Positions 26,620-35,344 of a stretch of DNA of 54,026 nucleotides are shown here, piece after piece. The position numbers were made by a program, and so were the translations under genes. Source of the DNA: Desulfopila aestuarii DSM 18488 (lineage in GTDB: Bacteria; Desulfobacterota; Desulfobulbia; Desulfobulbales; Desulfocapsaceae); contig CAMBBS010000031.1 of the NCBI GenBank assembly GCA_945863875.1, positions 1-54,026 of the forward strand, read 5' to 3'. Position 1 is the stretch's first letter. Every line of letters begins with the position of its first letter. Under the pieces are notes generated by a model. The model worked only from the letters and a program-made list of their open reading frames with translations. It had not been told where the DNA came from and did not search any database.

Positions 26620-28185
26620 ATGAGAAAAAGATCGGTACTTGTACGGAATGCCGTCGAGGCAGATGTCCCCGCCATAGTCGAAGTGGCCGCCAGGGCGTAT
26701 TCCAGGTGGTCCTCCGAACAACTGGCCAACGAGCGCAACTATCGGATGCAGATCACGGCCTTTCCGGAAGGGCAGTTCGTCGCGGTGAAAGACGATAAGA
26801 TCGTCGGTTACTGTTCCAGCCTCATAGTCTATCTCGATGACGACTCGCCCTGGTACGCCCACGGCGAAATCACCGGTTTCGGCAGTTTTTCCACCCACAA
26901 CCCTTCCGGCAACACCCTCTACGGTGCCGATATCGCCGTCGACCCGGATTACCAGGGACAGGGGATCTCAAAAAAACTCTATGCGGCGAGAAAAGCACTG
27001 CTGCGACGACACAACCTGAAACAGATGATTGCCGGCGGCCGTATCCCCGGATATGGCGAGTATCGCGGAAAAATGAGCGCCAAAGAGTATGTGGCCAAGG
27101 TTCTCAAAGGTGAATTACATGACAGGGCCCTCAATGCCCATATCCGCGCGGGATACGAAATTCGCGGTGTACATTACGGCTACATCGATGACGAGCAGTC
27201 TCTTGGCTATTCCACCCATCTGGTCATGCCCAACCCCAGGCATAATGCCAACAAACGGGCGGTGGCCGGACAACCCATCAAAAGAACCCTCAGGCGGGCC
27301 CGCATCTGCGCCGTGCAGTACGAAATGAGGAAAATACGCAACTGGGAGGAGTTGTGCGAACAGGTGGAATATTTCGTCGATACGGCGGATTTATACGACA
27401 GTCACCTGGTTATTTTCCCAGAACTGTTTATCGCCCAGATGCTCTGCACCTTCGACCGGAATATACCTCTGCCGGAACTGGTATCGCAGCTTGCCGACCT
27501 GCATGCCCAGTATATCGACTTATTCACCGGCCTGGCAACAAGCCGTCAGATACTCATCGTCGCCGGCTCCGTGCCGGTGCGTCAGCCGGACGGCAGCATC
27601 CGCAACACGGCCCACCTCTTTTCCCCGATGGGCAATGTCTACACCCAGGAAAAGCTGCACCTGACCCCGGCGGAAACGACCTACTGGGGCATGTGCCAGG
27701 GAGAAGGCCTGAAAGTTTTCGAAACCCATCTCGGCAGAATTGCCATTCTCATCTGTTATGATATTGAATTTCCAGAACTTTCAAGAATGCTTGTCGATGC
27801 CGGTGTCGATCTGATCGTCGTTCCTTTTGCCACGGACGAACGCAAGTCTTACCAGCGGGTACGCTACTGCGCCCAGGCGCGGGCCGTGGAAAACACCATC
27901 TATGTCGTGCTGGCGGGAAATGTCGGCGCCCTGCCGCGCAGCCCGGCGATGTCGCTCAATTTCGGGCAGGCGGCGGTTCTGACGCCATCGGATTTCGCCT
28001 TCCCGCTTAATGGCATTGCCGCCGAAGGGATCATCAACACCCAGACAGTGGTGATAACCGATATCGACCTCGGGGCCCTGGAGGTCGAGCGGGAAGTGGG
28101 CAATGTCCGGCCACTTATCGATCGGCGCCCGGATATCTACTTCATTCAGAGCAGGATCAAGATAGAAAAGTGCAAGGTCAGCTAA
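26620..28185 (+). CDS. Fusion: GNAT acetyltransferase domain + carbon-nitrogen hydrolase (nitrilase) domain
   Basis: Residues 1-215 form a GNAT fold: VLVRNAVEADVPAIVEVAARAY, then GADIAVDPDYQGQGISKKLY with the acetyl-CoA loop, and LNAHIRAGYEIRG. Residues about 226-515 form a nitrilase-type hydrolase with the catalytic triad Glu (VIFPELFIAQ), Lys (YTQEKLHLTP) and Cys (ILICYDIEFPELSR). Fusions of this layout are known in bacteria; reported or predicted substrates are amides, but none is assigned here. The only in-frame start is the ATG straight after TAG, which fits the GNAT opening. There is no recognisable ribosome site, since the IscB-element hairpin ends eight bases before it; the insertion may have removed the native leader. 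Confidence 0.92.
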   Translation: MRKRSVLVRNAVEADVPAIVEVAARAYSRWSSEQLANERNYRMQITAFPEGQFVAVKDDKIVGYCSSLIVYLDDDSPWYAHGEITGFGSFSTHNPSGNTLYGADIAVDPDYQGQGISKKLYAARKALLRRHNLKQMIAGGRIPGYGEYRGKMSAKEYVAKVLKGELHDRALNAHIRAGYEIRGVHYGYIDDEQSLGYSTHLVMPNPRHNANKRAVAGQPIKRTLRRARICAVQYEMRKIRNWEELCEQVEYFVDTADLYDSHLVIFPELFIAQMLCTFDRNIPLPELVSQLADLHAQYIDLFTGLATSRQILIVAGSVPVRQPDGSIRNTAHLFSPMGNVYTQEKLHLTPAETTYWGMCQGEGLKVFETHLGRIAILICYDIEFPELSRMLVDAGVDLIVVPFATDERKSYQRVRYCAQARAVENTIYVVLAGNVGALPRSPAMSLNFGQAAVLTPSDFAFPLNGIAAEGIINTQTVVITDIDLGALEVEREVGNVRPLIDRRPDIYFIQSRIKIEKCKVS

Positions 28186-28215
28186 AGCGGCGGCAGCCTG
28201 GAATACCGCTCTGTT

Positions 28216-28253
28216 GAGAGTGCAGAGCAGGCATTAAGCTATTCTGCACTCTC
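28216..28253. terminator. Shared hairpin between convergent genes
   Basis: GAGAGTGCAGA and TCTGCACTCTC form an 11-bp perfect stem with a 16-base loop between the stops of the GNAT-nitrilase and ferritin genes. It has no T-run, so efficiency is uncertain. Confidence 0.5.
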
Positions 28254-28284
28254 GTTGATGACTGAGAAACTCGCTTCTTCTGGA

Positions 28285-28830
28285 TTATGCAGCCGCCTTG
28301 GCCGCTGCCTCCACCCCTTTACTGAAATCGGTAGGAATGGTCGCCGCCCGGGCTGATAATTCCCGGTCGAGCATTAACAGGGCATGGACGTTGTCGCCGA
28401 TCAGTTTCAGCTGGGCGATAATATCATTATCATTTTCTTCTTCTTCCACCTGCTCGGTGATATACCACTCGAGAAAAATCTGCGTTGCATGGTCCTTTTT
28501 GCTGATCGCCAGTTCCATGAGATCGTTGATCGAACTGGTTATGTATTGCTCATGGGCCAGAGTCTGGGTAAACATGTCGAGCTGCGAGGCAAACTCCGCA
28601 GGAGGGGCCTTGATCGCTTCGAGCTTGACCTCCTCGCCCTGGCGCTGCACATATTCATAGAGTTTCATGGCGTGGAACATCTCCTCGTGGTATTGCACCA
28701 TGAACCAGTTGGCAAAACCTTTCAAGCCTGTTTTATTGGAACAGGCCGACATCGACATGTACAGATAGGCGGAATACATCTCTCTGTTTATCTGATCATT
28801 CAGGGCCTGGGCCATCTTTTTATTGAGCAT
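28285..28830 (-). CDS. ftn: Ferritin (FtnA type)
   Basis: The 181-residue four-helix protein forms the 24-subunit iron-storage cage. The diiron centre residues are visible: Glu in NREMYSAYLYMSMSACSN, Glu-x-x-His in QYHEEMFHAMKLYEYV, then Glu in LAHEQYITSSIN and Glu/Gln in YITEQVEEEENDNDI. The C-terminal extension is Ala-rich (EAAAKAAA), slightly longer than usual. It lacks the haem-binding Met of bacterioferritin, consistent with FtnA. It oxidises Fe2+ and stores Fe3+ in the cytosol, protecting against oxidative stress. It is a single gene. Confidence 0.96.
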   Translation of the reverse strand: MLNKKMAQALNDQINREMYSAYLYMSMSACSNKTGLKGFANWFMVQYHEEMFHAMKLYEYVQRQGEEVKLEAIKAPPAEFASQLDMFTQTLAHEQYITSSINDLMELAISKKDHATQIFLEWYITEQVEEEENDNDIIAQLKLIGDNVHALLMLDRELSARAATIPTDFSKGVEAAAKAAA

Positions 28831-29021
28831 GGAATTCTCCTTTTATTATTATAGATAAAGAGTAACTGACTGACAATAATGGTAAGCATAAAGCGACCAC
28901 GGGCAACCTGACTCGTCATCGATTTTCATCCACGCAGCTGTAAACGCCTGCCACGGCCAAAGAGATAACATTTCGCCGGTGCACGCTTACGCAGGCAATT
29001 AAACCTGCAGGAAAAAAATAC

Positions 29022-32000
29022 TCACTGCCGTTTTCTTTTTGCGCCCAGTTTTTCCATCTCGGCGAGATATTGTTCGGATCTGTCAAGATAGAAGGCCAGC
29101 GGTTTGGAAAAGTTTTTGCCGACCAGCCCATCGACAAAGACCTGGCTTATCTCCTGCTGCCGGTTGAGGACCAGCTGCGAACGATAGAAGATCAGCCATT
29201 CTTCCCGGGACATCCTCTGTAGAATAATATCCAGGGCCTTTCGAGCTCGCGGCTGATACATCCAGAAATACATAAGATCGAGGGCATTGACGATAATAAA
29301 CCGTTCCTGCTCCCTGGCCTCATAGTTGAGGGTCTGCATCATCATCTTCGGCGACTGAAGCATCTCGAGGACATCTTCCTCGGGAAATTGCAGGTCCAAA
29401 CGCGAAAATACGGCAAACAGTTGGGAAATCTTTGTCTGGTACGCCGCGAGCCGCGCCCGGATATTGATCTGCCGGTCGGCCAGGCCCTCGATAACCCCGG
29501 CAACACAGTCCGAGGCAAATTTGGAAATAATTGCCGCCCATTTCTGCAAAATTCCCGAGGTATCCGGTATGCCGCTCAGCTGGAGGACCAGCCCAACCGT
29601 CGAATTCAAGACAATGGCCATGGGAATGGCCAGAATGGAACGGAAAAAATTGCCGACCGCAGCCGTCTTCGGCAGGCCGCGGAAGGTATTATGTGTGGAA
29701 ATATAGATACCGTTGGCAAGTCCCATGACCGAATAGAGAAGGACCGGATTGGTGGCCGTCGTAATGCCGAAACCCCGGTCGAGGAGCAGGGTTTTCACCA
29801 GATAATCCAGAAGCGGTACGGAAAAACCGGTATACAGCAGGGAATCGGCAATACGGCTCCAGCTGACCAGGGAGTTCCATGGCAGCAGCGGCGAACGCCG
29901 CAGCCCGCCCCCACCGAGAACCGACTGGATAATATTGCGTGCTCCGGTGATGCTGAACCAGATAAAGGCCCCAAGGTAAGCAAGCAGCCACCAGTCCTTG
30001 GTCAGGCTGAAGGTAAGAAAGGCCGGGATAAAGCCAAGCAAAACCTTCAGACTGTTTTTCAGGTTGGTATTGAGATATTTCCACGGATGCTTCAGGCGCT
30101 CCCTCATCCTTCTCTCGATAAACACCTTGCCGTTTTCGCCGTTTCGCCCCAGTCCGCCGAGGGTCGCCACATTTCCGGTCTTTTGCGGATGAACCAAAAA
30201 ACCATCAAGGCTCCAGTCCCACCAACGACAATCAACCGCGTCTCTCCAGAACAGCAGCTTCGATAAAACACTTTTTTTTCGGCACATTGCCGAACTGTCG
30301 TGGGTGCGTATGTGGGCATTATGCGTCAGCAGGGCGGTGACCGGAATGAGTGACCGTTTCTTTCTGGCGATCCCTTCGCGGACGGCTTTTTTCGCCCTGG
30401 CCGGCAGGGTATCGAGCACCACCAGCCCCATGCCATGCTGATGTTCCGCCAGGCCGGTCGACCCTGAACCGATCCGAGACCCCAGGGTGCGTTTTTTGTA
30501 ATAGTTATGGAACCTCTCCAGATTATATAGAATATCCATCAACTGTGATTTTCTTTCCTGCATCTGTTGATATTCCCGGCCAAGCGTTGCTCCCTCCTCT
30601 TTGTCCGCAGGCAACATTTCCAGATGCTTTTTCAGGCAGAGTCGCTGTTCTTCATAATCCCAGATAATGGCGCGAATAACCCTCTTGAGGTTGATAACAT
30701 TGTCTTCATTGAGGGCTTTCTGGAGATCGCTGATCAGGCTGTAATACTGCTCGGGACTTTTCACATCCACCGCCTCGCCGTCATGGCGCCCTTCACTGAT
30801 GCCGACGCCGGAGGTTATGCCGTGGGCCGCATCTTTGAGATTATAGGCCTCGATATGACTGATCATTCCCTCACAGGAATAGAGCAATTCCAGGGTATCC
30901 TGGACGGACAGGTTGCTGAGATTTAAGGTAAACTGTGAACTGGAATGTAAAGACAACAGCCTGCGCAGCTGTTGATCGAGACTGTGCCTGAGTAATTCCG
31001 GGGTGTCTGGGCTATCCTGGATATCCTCGGGCTTGGCGGGGTTATGGACCTCCGCATTGCGCGAGGGCAGCAGAAACCTGTCGATTATGGTTTCCACCGA
31101 CAAATCGTGCAACTGGGCAATACGCAAAGAGATGCGTTTTTTTGTCTCCTCGCCCGGTCTTTCCTGATTCCTCTGAAGGTCATGAATTTCTTTATGAATA
31201 AAATCCATAACCGCGTTATGGATAAATCTGCCAAAATGGAGCACCGAGGGCTGACCAACGCCGACGAACCGGAGGAAATCGTCCTGCTGCAGCGGTTCAA
31301 GCGACAGCTCAAGATCTTGGTTAAGGTCCAGACGATGCCTAGCATTAAAGACCTCGAATATTTCGAAAACATATTTTTGCTGATAGTTCGAGACGAGACG
31401 CCCTTCCTGCATCAGCTCGATCACCGCCTCTTCCTGGAGAAATTTGAGAAAGGAGCGATTATCGTTAAACCCATGGGGTTCCCAGGTAAACCGAACATAT
31501 TTATTGTGAAAACGAGACGACATTTCAATGCCGACCTGCACCCGGACATCGAGTATGGCACTGGCCTCAATCAGCTCTTCAATGACATCATGGCTGACAT
31601 AGTTGTAATACACCACGGTGAGATGGCGGATACCTTTGATCCAGGCGTCCATCACCAGATGCGTCGGTGATTTTCGTCCCTTGGTATTCGCATCGTGTAC
31701 ATGATCGTCGAAGGCGCACTGGTTCCACTCTTCCGGCATTTCCAGGAGATGATATCTGGCCAGTTCCGCCCGCACGACTCGCGGATTGCCGGTGGAAACC
31801 ATGCGAAAATCATGCGCCAGCTTCAATTGACGCAATTCATTGTCACGGGCACGCAACAGATCTTTCATGATCTGCAGCAGGACACGGGCGGTATTTTTCT
31901 GGAAAAAGGTGGTCGAGGTGAGAAACACCTCGTCACGCAGGGAGCGTAGCAGCTTGATCCGATCCCCGGCAACGCCCTTTTCAAAAGAGCCGAGCAGGCC

Positions 32001-32192
32001 GGCAATGGCGTAGGCTATGCGTAAGCCGCGGGGTGCGGCCATTTCCTTGATGCCATGCGGGTGCATATGCTCGACGAGCAGAGAACGCAGATCCTTTGAT
32101 TTGCCGCCTCGTTCCAGCACGTCTTTGACAACACTGAGCAGCTGGTAATCGTTTTTATCGAAAAATATCGCCGCTGGTTTTTTATCCATCAT
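29022..32192 (-). CDS. Large membrane protein with degenerate PHP-like domain, unknown function
   Basis: I do not recognise this 1056-residue protein as a named family. Residues about 160-240 follow the PHP phosphoesterase pattern: FDDHVHDANTKGRKSPTHLV (motif I Asp-x-His-x-His-like), ILDVRVQVGIEMSSRF (motif III Glu), but motif II (usually TDHN) reads VVYYNYVS, so metal ligands are missing. The middle (250-640) is charged and helical, with a zinc-like HSSSQ/CEGM pattern only by chance. Four or more hydrophobic segments (about residues 712-730, 733-750, 785-803, 812-832, 848-872) place it in the inner membrane. A cytosolic C-terminal part follows. The start is MMDKKPAAIFFDKND; the second Met could serve as well. 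It has no operon partner: ferritin starts 191 bases away. Confidence 0.75.
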   Translation of the reverse strand: MMDKKPAAIFFDKNDYQLLSVVKDVLERGGKSKDLRSLLVEHMHPHGIKEMAAPRGLRIAYAIAGLLGSFEKGVAGDRIKLLRSLRDEVFLTSTTFFQKNTARVLLQIMKDLLRARDNELRQLKLAHDFRMVSTGNPRVVRAELARYHLLEMPEEWNQCAFDDHVHDANTKGRKSPTHLVMDAWIKGIRHLTVVYYNYVSHDVIEELIEASAILDVRVQVGIEMSSRFHNKYVRFTWEPHGFNDNRSFLKFLQEEAVIELMQEGRLVSNYQQKYVFEIFEVFNARHRLDLNQDLELSLEPLQQDDFLRFVGVGQPSVLHFGRFIHNAVMDFIHKEIHDLQRNQERPGEETKKRISLRIAQLHDLSVETIIDRFLLPSRNAEVHNPAKPEDIQDSPDTPELLRHSLDQQLRRLLSLHSSSQFTLNLSNLSVQDTLELLYSCEGMISHIEAYNLKDAAHGITSGVGISEGRHDGEAVDVKSPEQYYSLISDLQKALNEDNVINLKRVIRAIIWDYEEQRLCLKKHLEMLPADKEEGATLGREYQQMQERKSQLMDILYNLERFHNYYKKRTLGSRIGSGSTGLAEHQHGMGLVVLDTLPARAKKAVREGIARKKRSLIPVTALLTHNAHIRTHDSSAMCRKKSVLSKLLFWRDAVDCRWWDWSLDGFLVHPQKTGNVATLGGLGRNGENGKVFIERRMRERLKHPWKYLNTNLKNSLKVLLGFIPAFLTFSLTKDWWLLAYLGAFIWFSITGARNIIQSVLGGGGLRRSPLLPWNSLVSWSRIADSLLYTGFSVPLLDYLVKTLLLDRGFGITTATNPVLLYSVMGLANGIYISTHNTFRGLPKTAAVGNFFRSILAIPMAIVLNSTVGLVLQLSGIPDTSGILQKWAAIISKFASDCVAGVIEGLADRQINIRARLAAYQTKISQLFAVFSRLDLQFPEEDVLEMLQSPKMMMQTLNYEAREQERFIIVNALDLMYFWMYQPRARKALDIILQRMSREEWLIFYRSQLVLNRQQEISQVFVDGLVGKNFSKPLAFYLDRSEQYLAEMEKLGAKRKRQ

Positions 32193-32457
32193 TTGCCGAC
32201 AAGCTCCAGTATCCTGTAAAGTGCATACTTACTACGGTCTTGCCACGGCAAAGACGATGCCGAAAATCCCGAGGAAAGACAGGTAATCTGCTGTACATTA
32301 AGCCTATCCTGTTTTACCATCTCAGACAATGACAGATGAAGAATAACAGTGTAATTTTTACATTTTCGCGTGAATTCCGGGATGCTGTTCAGTAACCGCA
32401 AGGGGACAGGGGTCTCAATATTCAGATAACTTCAGAACTTAAAGAGAGAATTTCACC

Positions 32458-33666
32458 ATGACAGCCGGTAAAAAAATGGTTCCGACAAGGCCCGCAGGAC
32501 AGGGCGAGATGACAGATCACACGGGAATACTCGCAAAAACCTGGCCGCAAAGGGACCAAAGCACGGCGACCACCATCAACCCACCCCTTTACAAAGGCTC
32601 GACCGTCCTCTTTGATAACTATGGCGAGATGCTGAAGGTCGGCCGCCACGAATACCAAGGAATCACCTACGGCACAGACAGACTGCCGACCCAGCGGCAA
32701 TTTGAAGAGGCGATGCGAGAGCTTGAAGGAGGAGCAGTGACCAGGGTCTTCCAATCGGGCATTGCCGCCATCCAGACCGCGCTGCTGGCCTTTACCAAAA
32801 GCGGCGATCATATCCTGGTCTGTGATAACGCCTACGGGCCGGGCCAGCGATTCTGCCAAAAGGTGCTGAACAAATATAATATCGATTGTACCCTTATACC
32901 GCCCAGCGTCGGGGCGGATATTGCCGAATACATCAGGCCCAACACCGTCTTGATCCTTCTTGAATCGCCCGGCTCAATTACCTTTGAAATCCAGGACATT
33001 CCGGCAATCACCGCCATCGCCCGGCAGAGAAATATCATCACACTGCTCGATGCCACCTGGGCCACGCCGCTCTATATGCAGCCTTTTGCCCTTGGCGTCG
33101 ACGTCTCCATCCATTCGGTGACCAAATATATATGCGGCTATTCCGATGTGCTGGCCGGAACAGTGACGGTCAATGAACGGTACAGCCACACCTTTGACAG
33201 CTTTTACAAACTGATGGAAATTTATACCCCGGGAGAAGAATGTTATCTGGCCCTGCGTGGCCTGCATTCCCTTGCGACCAGACTGCGACAACACGAACAG
33301 TCGGCACTGACCATTGCCAGGTGGCTGCAGACCGTACCGGTCGTCGACAATGTTCTCCACCCGGCCCTGCCCTGCCATCCGCAACACCATCTCTGGCAGC
33401 GTGATTTCCAAGGCTCCTCGGGACTTTTCTCTTTCACCTTCCATCACGACTATGCCGATGCCGAGCTTGCCGCCTTTATCGACTCGCTGCAGCTGTTCCG
33501 CCTGGGCTATAGCTGGGGCGGCTATGCAAGTCTGCTTACCGCGGCCAAGGTCAACCGGACCATCCCGTCAAAATACGACGGTAAAACCATTGTCCGCCTC
33601 AGTATCGGCCTGGAAAACTGCGACGATCTTATCAACGATCTTGCGCAAGGTTTCACCCTGCTATAA
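32458..33666 (+). CDS. Cystathionine beta-lyase-like PLP enzyme (Cys/Met metabolism family)
   Basis: The 402-residue cytosolic enzyme belongs to the MetC/MetB PLP family: GSTVLFDNYGEM, the FQSGIAAIQTALLAF cofactor-phosphate segment, LLDATWATPLYMQPFALG with the PLP-ring Asp, and SIHSVTKYICGYSDVLAG with the Schiff-base Lys. Similarity is strongest to proteobacterial cystathionine beta-lyases (YGTDRLPTQ, GYSWGGYASLL), which split cystathionine to homocysteine, pyruvate and ammonia; substrate could also be cysteine-like. A start at the internal ATG (MTDHTGILAKTW, 32509) is possible, with similar support. hgcA begins 19 bases after its stop, so lyase, hgcA and hgcB look like one transcript. Confidence 0.9.
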   Translation: MTAGKKMVPTRPAGQGEMTDHTGILAKTWPQRDQSTATTINPPLYKGSTVLFDNYGEMLKVGRHEYQGITYGTDRLPTQRQFEEAMRELEGGAVTRVFQSGIAAIQTALLAFTKSGDHILVCDNAYGPGQRFCQKVLNKYNIDCTLIPPSVGADIAEYIRPNTVLILLESPGSITFEIQDIPAITAIARQRNIITLLDATWATPLYMQPFALGVDVSIHSVTKYICGYSDVLAGTVTVNERYSHTFDSFYKLMEIYTPGEECYLALRGLHSLATRLRQHEQSALTIARWLQTVPVVDNVLHPALPCHPQHHLWQRDFQGSSGLFSFTFHHDYADAELAAFIDSLQLFRLGYSWGGYASLLTAAKVNRTIPSKYDGKTIVRLSIGLENCDDLINDLAQGFTLL

Positions 33667-33685
33667 TTATACCAAAGAGGTTATC

Positions 33686-34876
33686 GTGACTGCATTGCCA
33701 GGACTGAAGATTGTCCCCCTGCCGCGTATTAATGAGACTGGGTGCCGCCCCCCGGCGCCTCTGCAGGCGCCGCAAGAGGTACCCGACGCCCCCTGCTGAG
33801 GCCCGAAGCCGCCTCCACGGTCCAGTGGATACGCCCGCGCCGGTTATGTTATTTATCCCTTTGTTGAGGACTTTCTCAATACGCCGATTGGCCCGGTACC
33901 ACGGGTTACCACCTCTCTGTCCATCCGCGATGGTCTTGGTACTCTGGGTGCGAGAACCGGCTTTACCCGAAATAATTACAGTATGACCCCCGGTCTCTAC
34001 TGCATCGGCACTCCCGGCCAGAACGCCCCGGTTCTCGTTACTGCCAACTACAAATTGACCTTCGACGCGCTGCGCAAGGAACTTGCCGAGATCCCCGCCT
34101 GGCTCCTCGTCATTGATACGCGCGGTATTAATGTCTGGTGTGCGGCGGGAAAAAAGACCTTTACCGCGGAAGAAATTGCCTACCAGGTACAAAACGCTCA
34201 GCTCGACCGGCTGGTCAGTCACCGGGAATTGATCCTGCCCCAGCTCGCCGCCCCCGGGGTAGCCATCCGTGAACTGAAGAAACTGTGCGGCTTCACCGGT
34301 CGCTTCGGACCGATTCTCGCCTCGATGTTGCCAAAATTCCTGCAGACCGGCAAAGAGGATGAAACGATGCGCACAGTAACGTTTTCCCTAGAAGAACGGG
34401 CCGTGCTCATCCCGCTGGAAGTCTGCATGCTGTGGAAAAAACTGCTCATGGCCCTGACAGTTTTTTTCCTGGTGTCAGGGATCTCGCCAGAGGTTTTTTC
34501 CTTTGCCGCGGGACTGGCTAGAAGCACCACACTGCTTCTAGCCACCCTTACGGCAATCCTTGCCGGGGCGGTGCTTACGCCCCTGCTGCTGCCCTGGATA
34601 CCCTTTCGTCAGTTCTGGTTAAAAGGCGCTTTAGCCGGAGGTCTTGCCGCCCTGCTGTTTTTGTTTGCTGCGGACGCCAAGCTGCATGGGGTTGAACAGC
34701 TTGCCCTGTGGCTGTGGATCACCGGCTGTTCCGCCTTTCTCGCCATGAACTTCACCGGCTGCACCCCCTTCACCTCCCTTTCCGGGGTGGAAAAAGAACT
34801 GCGCCGAGGCCTGCCATTGCAGATAGCTGCGGCAGCGCTGGCCCTGCTGTGCTGGGTGGCCGGTCCTTTTATGTAA
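33686..34876 (+). CDS. hgcA: HgcA, corrinoid mercury methyltransferase, with in-frame UGA (probable selenocysteine)
   Basis: Read from GTG (AAAGAGG site five bases upstream) the product is 396 residues with one internal UGA at codon 38. The core is HgcA: PVLVTANYKLTFDALRKEL, the cap helix INVWCAAGKKTFTAEE with the cobalt-coordinating Cys (C152), SHRELILPQLAAPGVAIRELKK, GFTGRFGPI, and about five C-terminal membrane segments (residues 245-396). It transfers a methyl group to Hg(II) with HgcB as electron donor, at the inner membrane. After the UGA the frame reads GPKPPPRSSGYARAGYVIYPF and PIGPVPRVTTSL, which resembles HgcA N-termini, yet has no ATG, GTG or TTG until codon 100. Readthrough, most simply as Cys-Sec, is therefore needed for a full protein. 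Alternative: a new nonsense mutation. Confidence 0.85.
33797..33799 (+). other. In-frame UGA codon of hgcA, candidate selenocysteine
   Basis: TGC-TGA-GGC places the UGA directly after a Cys codon and before Gly-Pro-Lys-Pro-Pro-Pro, giving a potential Cys-Sec pair at residues 37-38. HgcA-like proteins often have a Cys pair near the N-terminus (from memory), which Sec would replace. It is the only internal UGA in the gene. Confidence 0.6.
33814..33829 (+). promoter_or_regulatory. Candidate bacterial SECIS hairpin in hgcA
   Basis: TCCAC pairs with GTGGA around the loop GGTCCA, 14 bases after the UGA; 19 bases separate the UGA from the loop. E. coli fdhF SECIS has a short stem with loop AGGUCU about 17 bases after its UGA. 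Both loops contain GGUC, the part contacted by SelB. The stem is only five pairs, so this is supportive and not conclusive. Confidence 0.5.
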
Positions 34877-34890
34877 AGTGGAGATGGATT

Positions 34891-35184
34891 ATGAAAGATT
34901 TCAGATATCTTGACGAAACAGCAATTTTGAGTTTATCCGAGGAAAAGTGTATCGGCTGCGGCAATTGCCGGCTGGTCTGTCCGCACCGTATCTTCAGAGT
35001 GCGGCATGGCAAGGCCGAAATTACCGACCCGAACGCCTGCATGGAATGCGGCGCCTGCGCAACAAACTGCCCGGCGGGCGCCATCTATGTCAACCCGGAT
35101 GACGGCTGCGGCTGTGCCGCCTATATCATCAACAGCTGGATCGCCAGGGTTTTCGGTAAGACTCCCTCCGGCTGCGGCTGCTGA
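34891..35184 (+). CDS. hgcB: HgcB, 2[4Fe-4S] ferredoxin partner of HgcA
   Basis: The 97-residue cytosolic ferredoxin carries two cluster motifs, CIGCGNCRLVCP (C20, C23, C26, C30) and CMECGACATNCP (C50, C53, C56, C60). Next comes the HgcB-specific segment NPDDGCGCAAYIINSW with C73 and C75, and a C-terminal SGCGC pair (C95, C97) that may bind Hg(II). It reduces the HgcA corrinoid. The ATG follows GGAG and lies 14 bases past the hgcA stop. Together hgcA and hgcB are the accepted marker of mercury-methylating ability. Confidence 0.95.
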   Translation: MKDFRYLDETAILSLSEEKCIGCGNCRLVCPHRIFRVRHGKAEITDPNACMECGACATNCPAGAIYVNPDDGCGCAAYIINSWIARVFGKTPSGCGC

Positions 35185-35344
35185 GCTTTATCGACAAAAG
35201 GCCGAATCAACACAAAAGTATAGCGTCTTTTTGACCCATTCTGTATTCATAGACGCACCATCGGTGATATTTTCATAATAACAGCTGTTCTTCCGGCTAT
35301 TTCCTGCTGGCCGGAGATGCCCATACAACGACAACCCACGGACA

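Noticed and set aside
32193-32457. SAM riboswitch before the cystathionine lyase gene
   Set aside because: No SAM-I or SAM-II conserved segments are seen in the upstream region.
33983-34876. hgcA starting at the ATG of codon 100
   Set aside because: It would drop the HgcA-like N-terminal block and lacks a ribosome site, whereas the GTG at 33686 has one.
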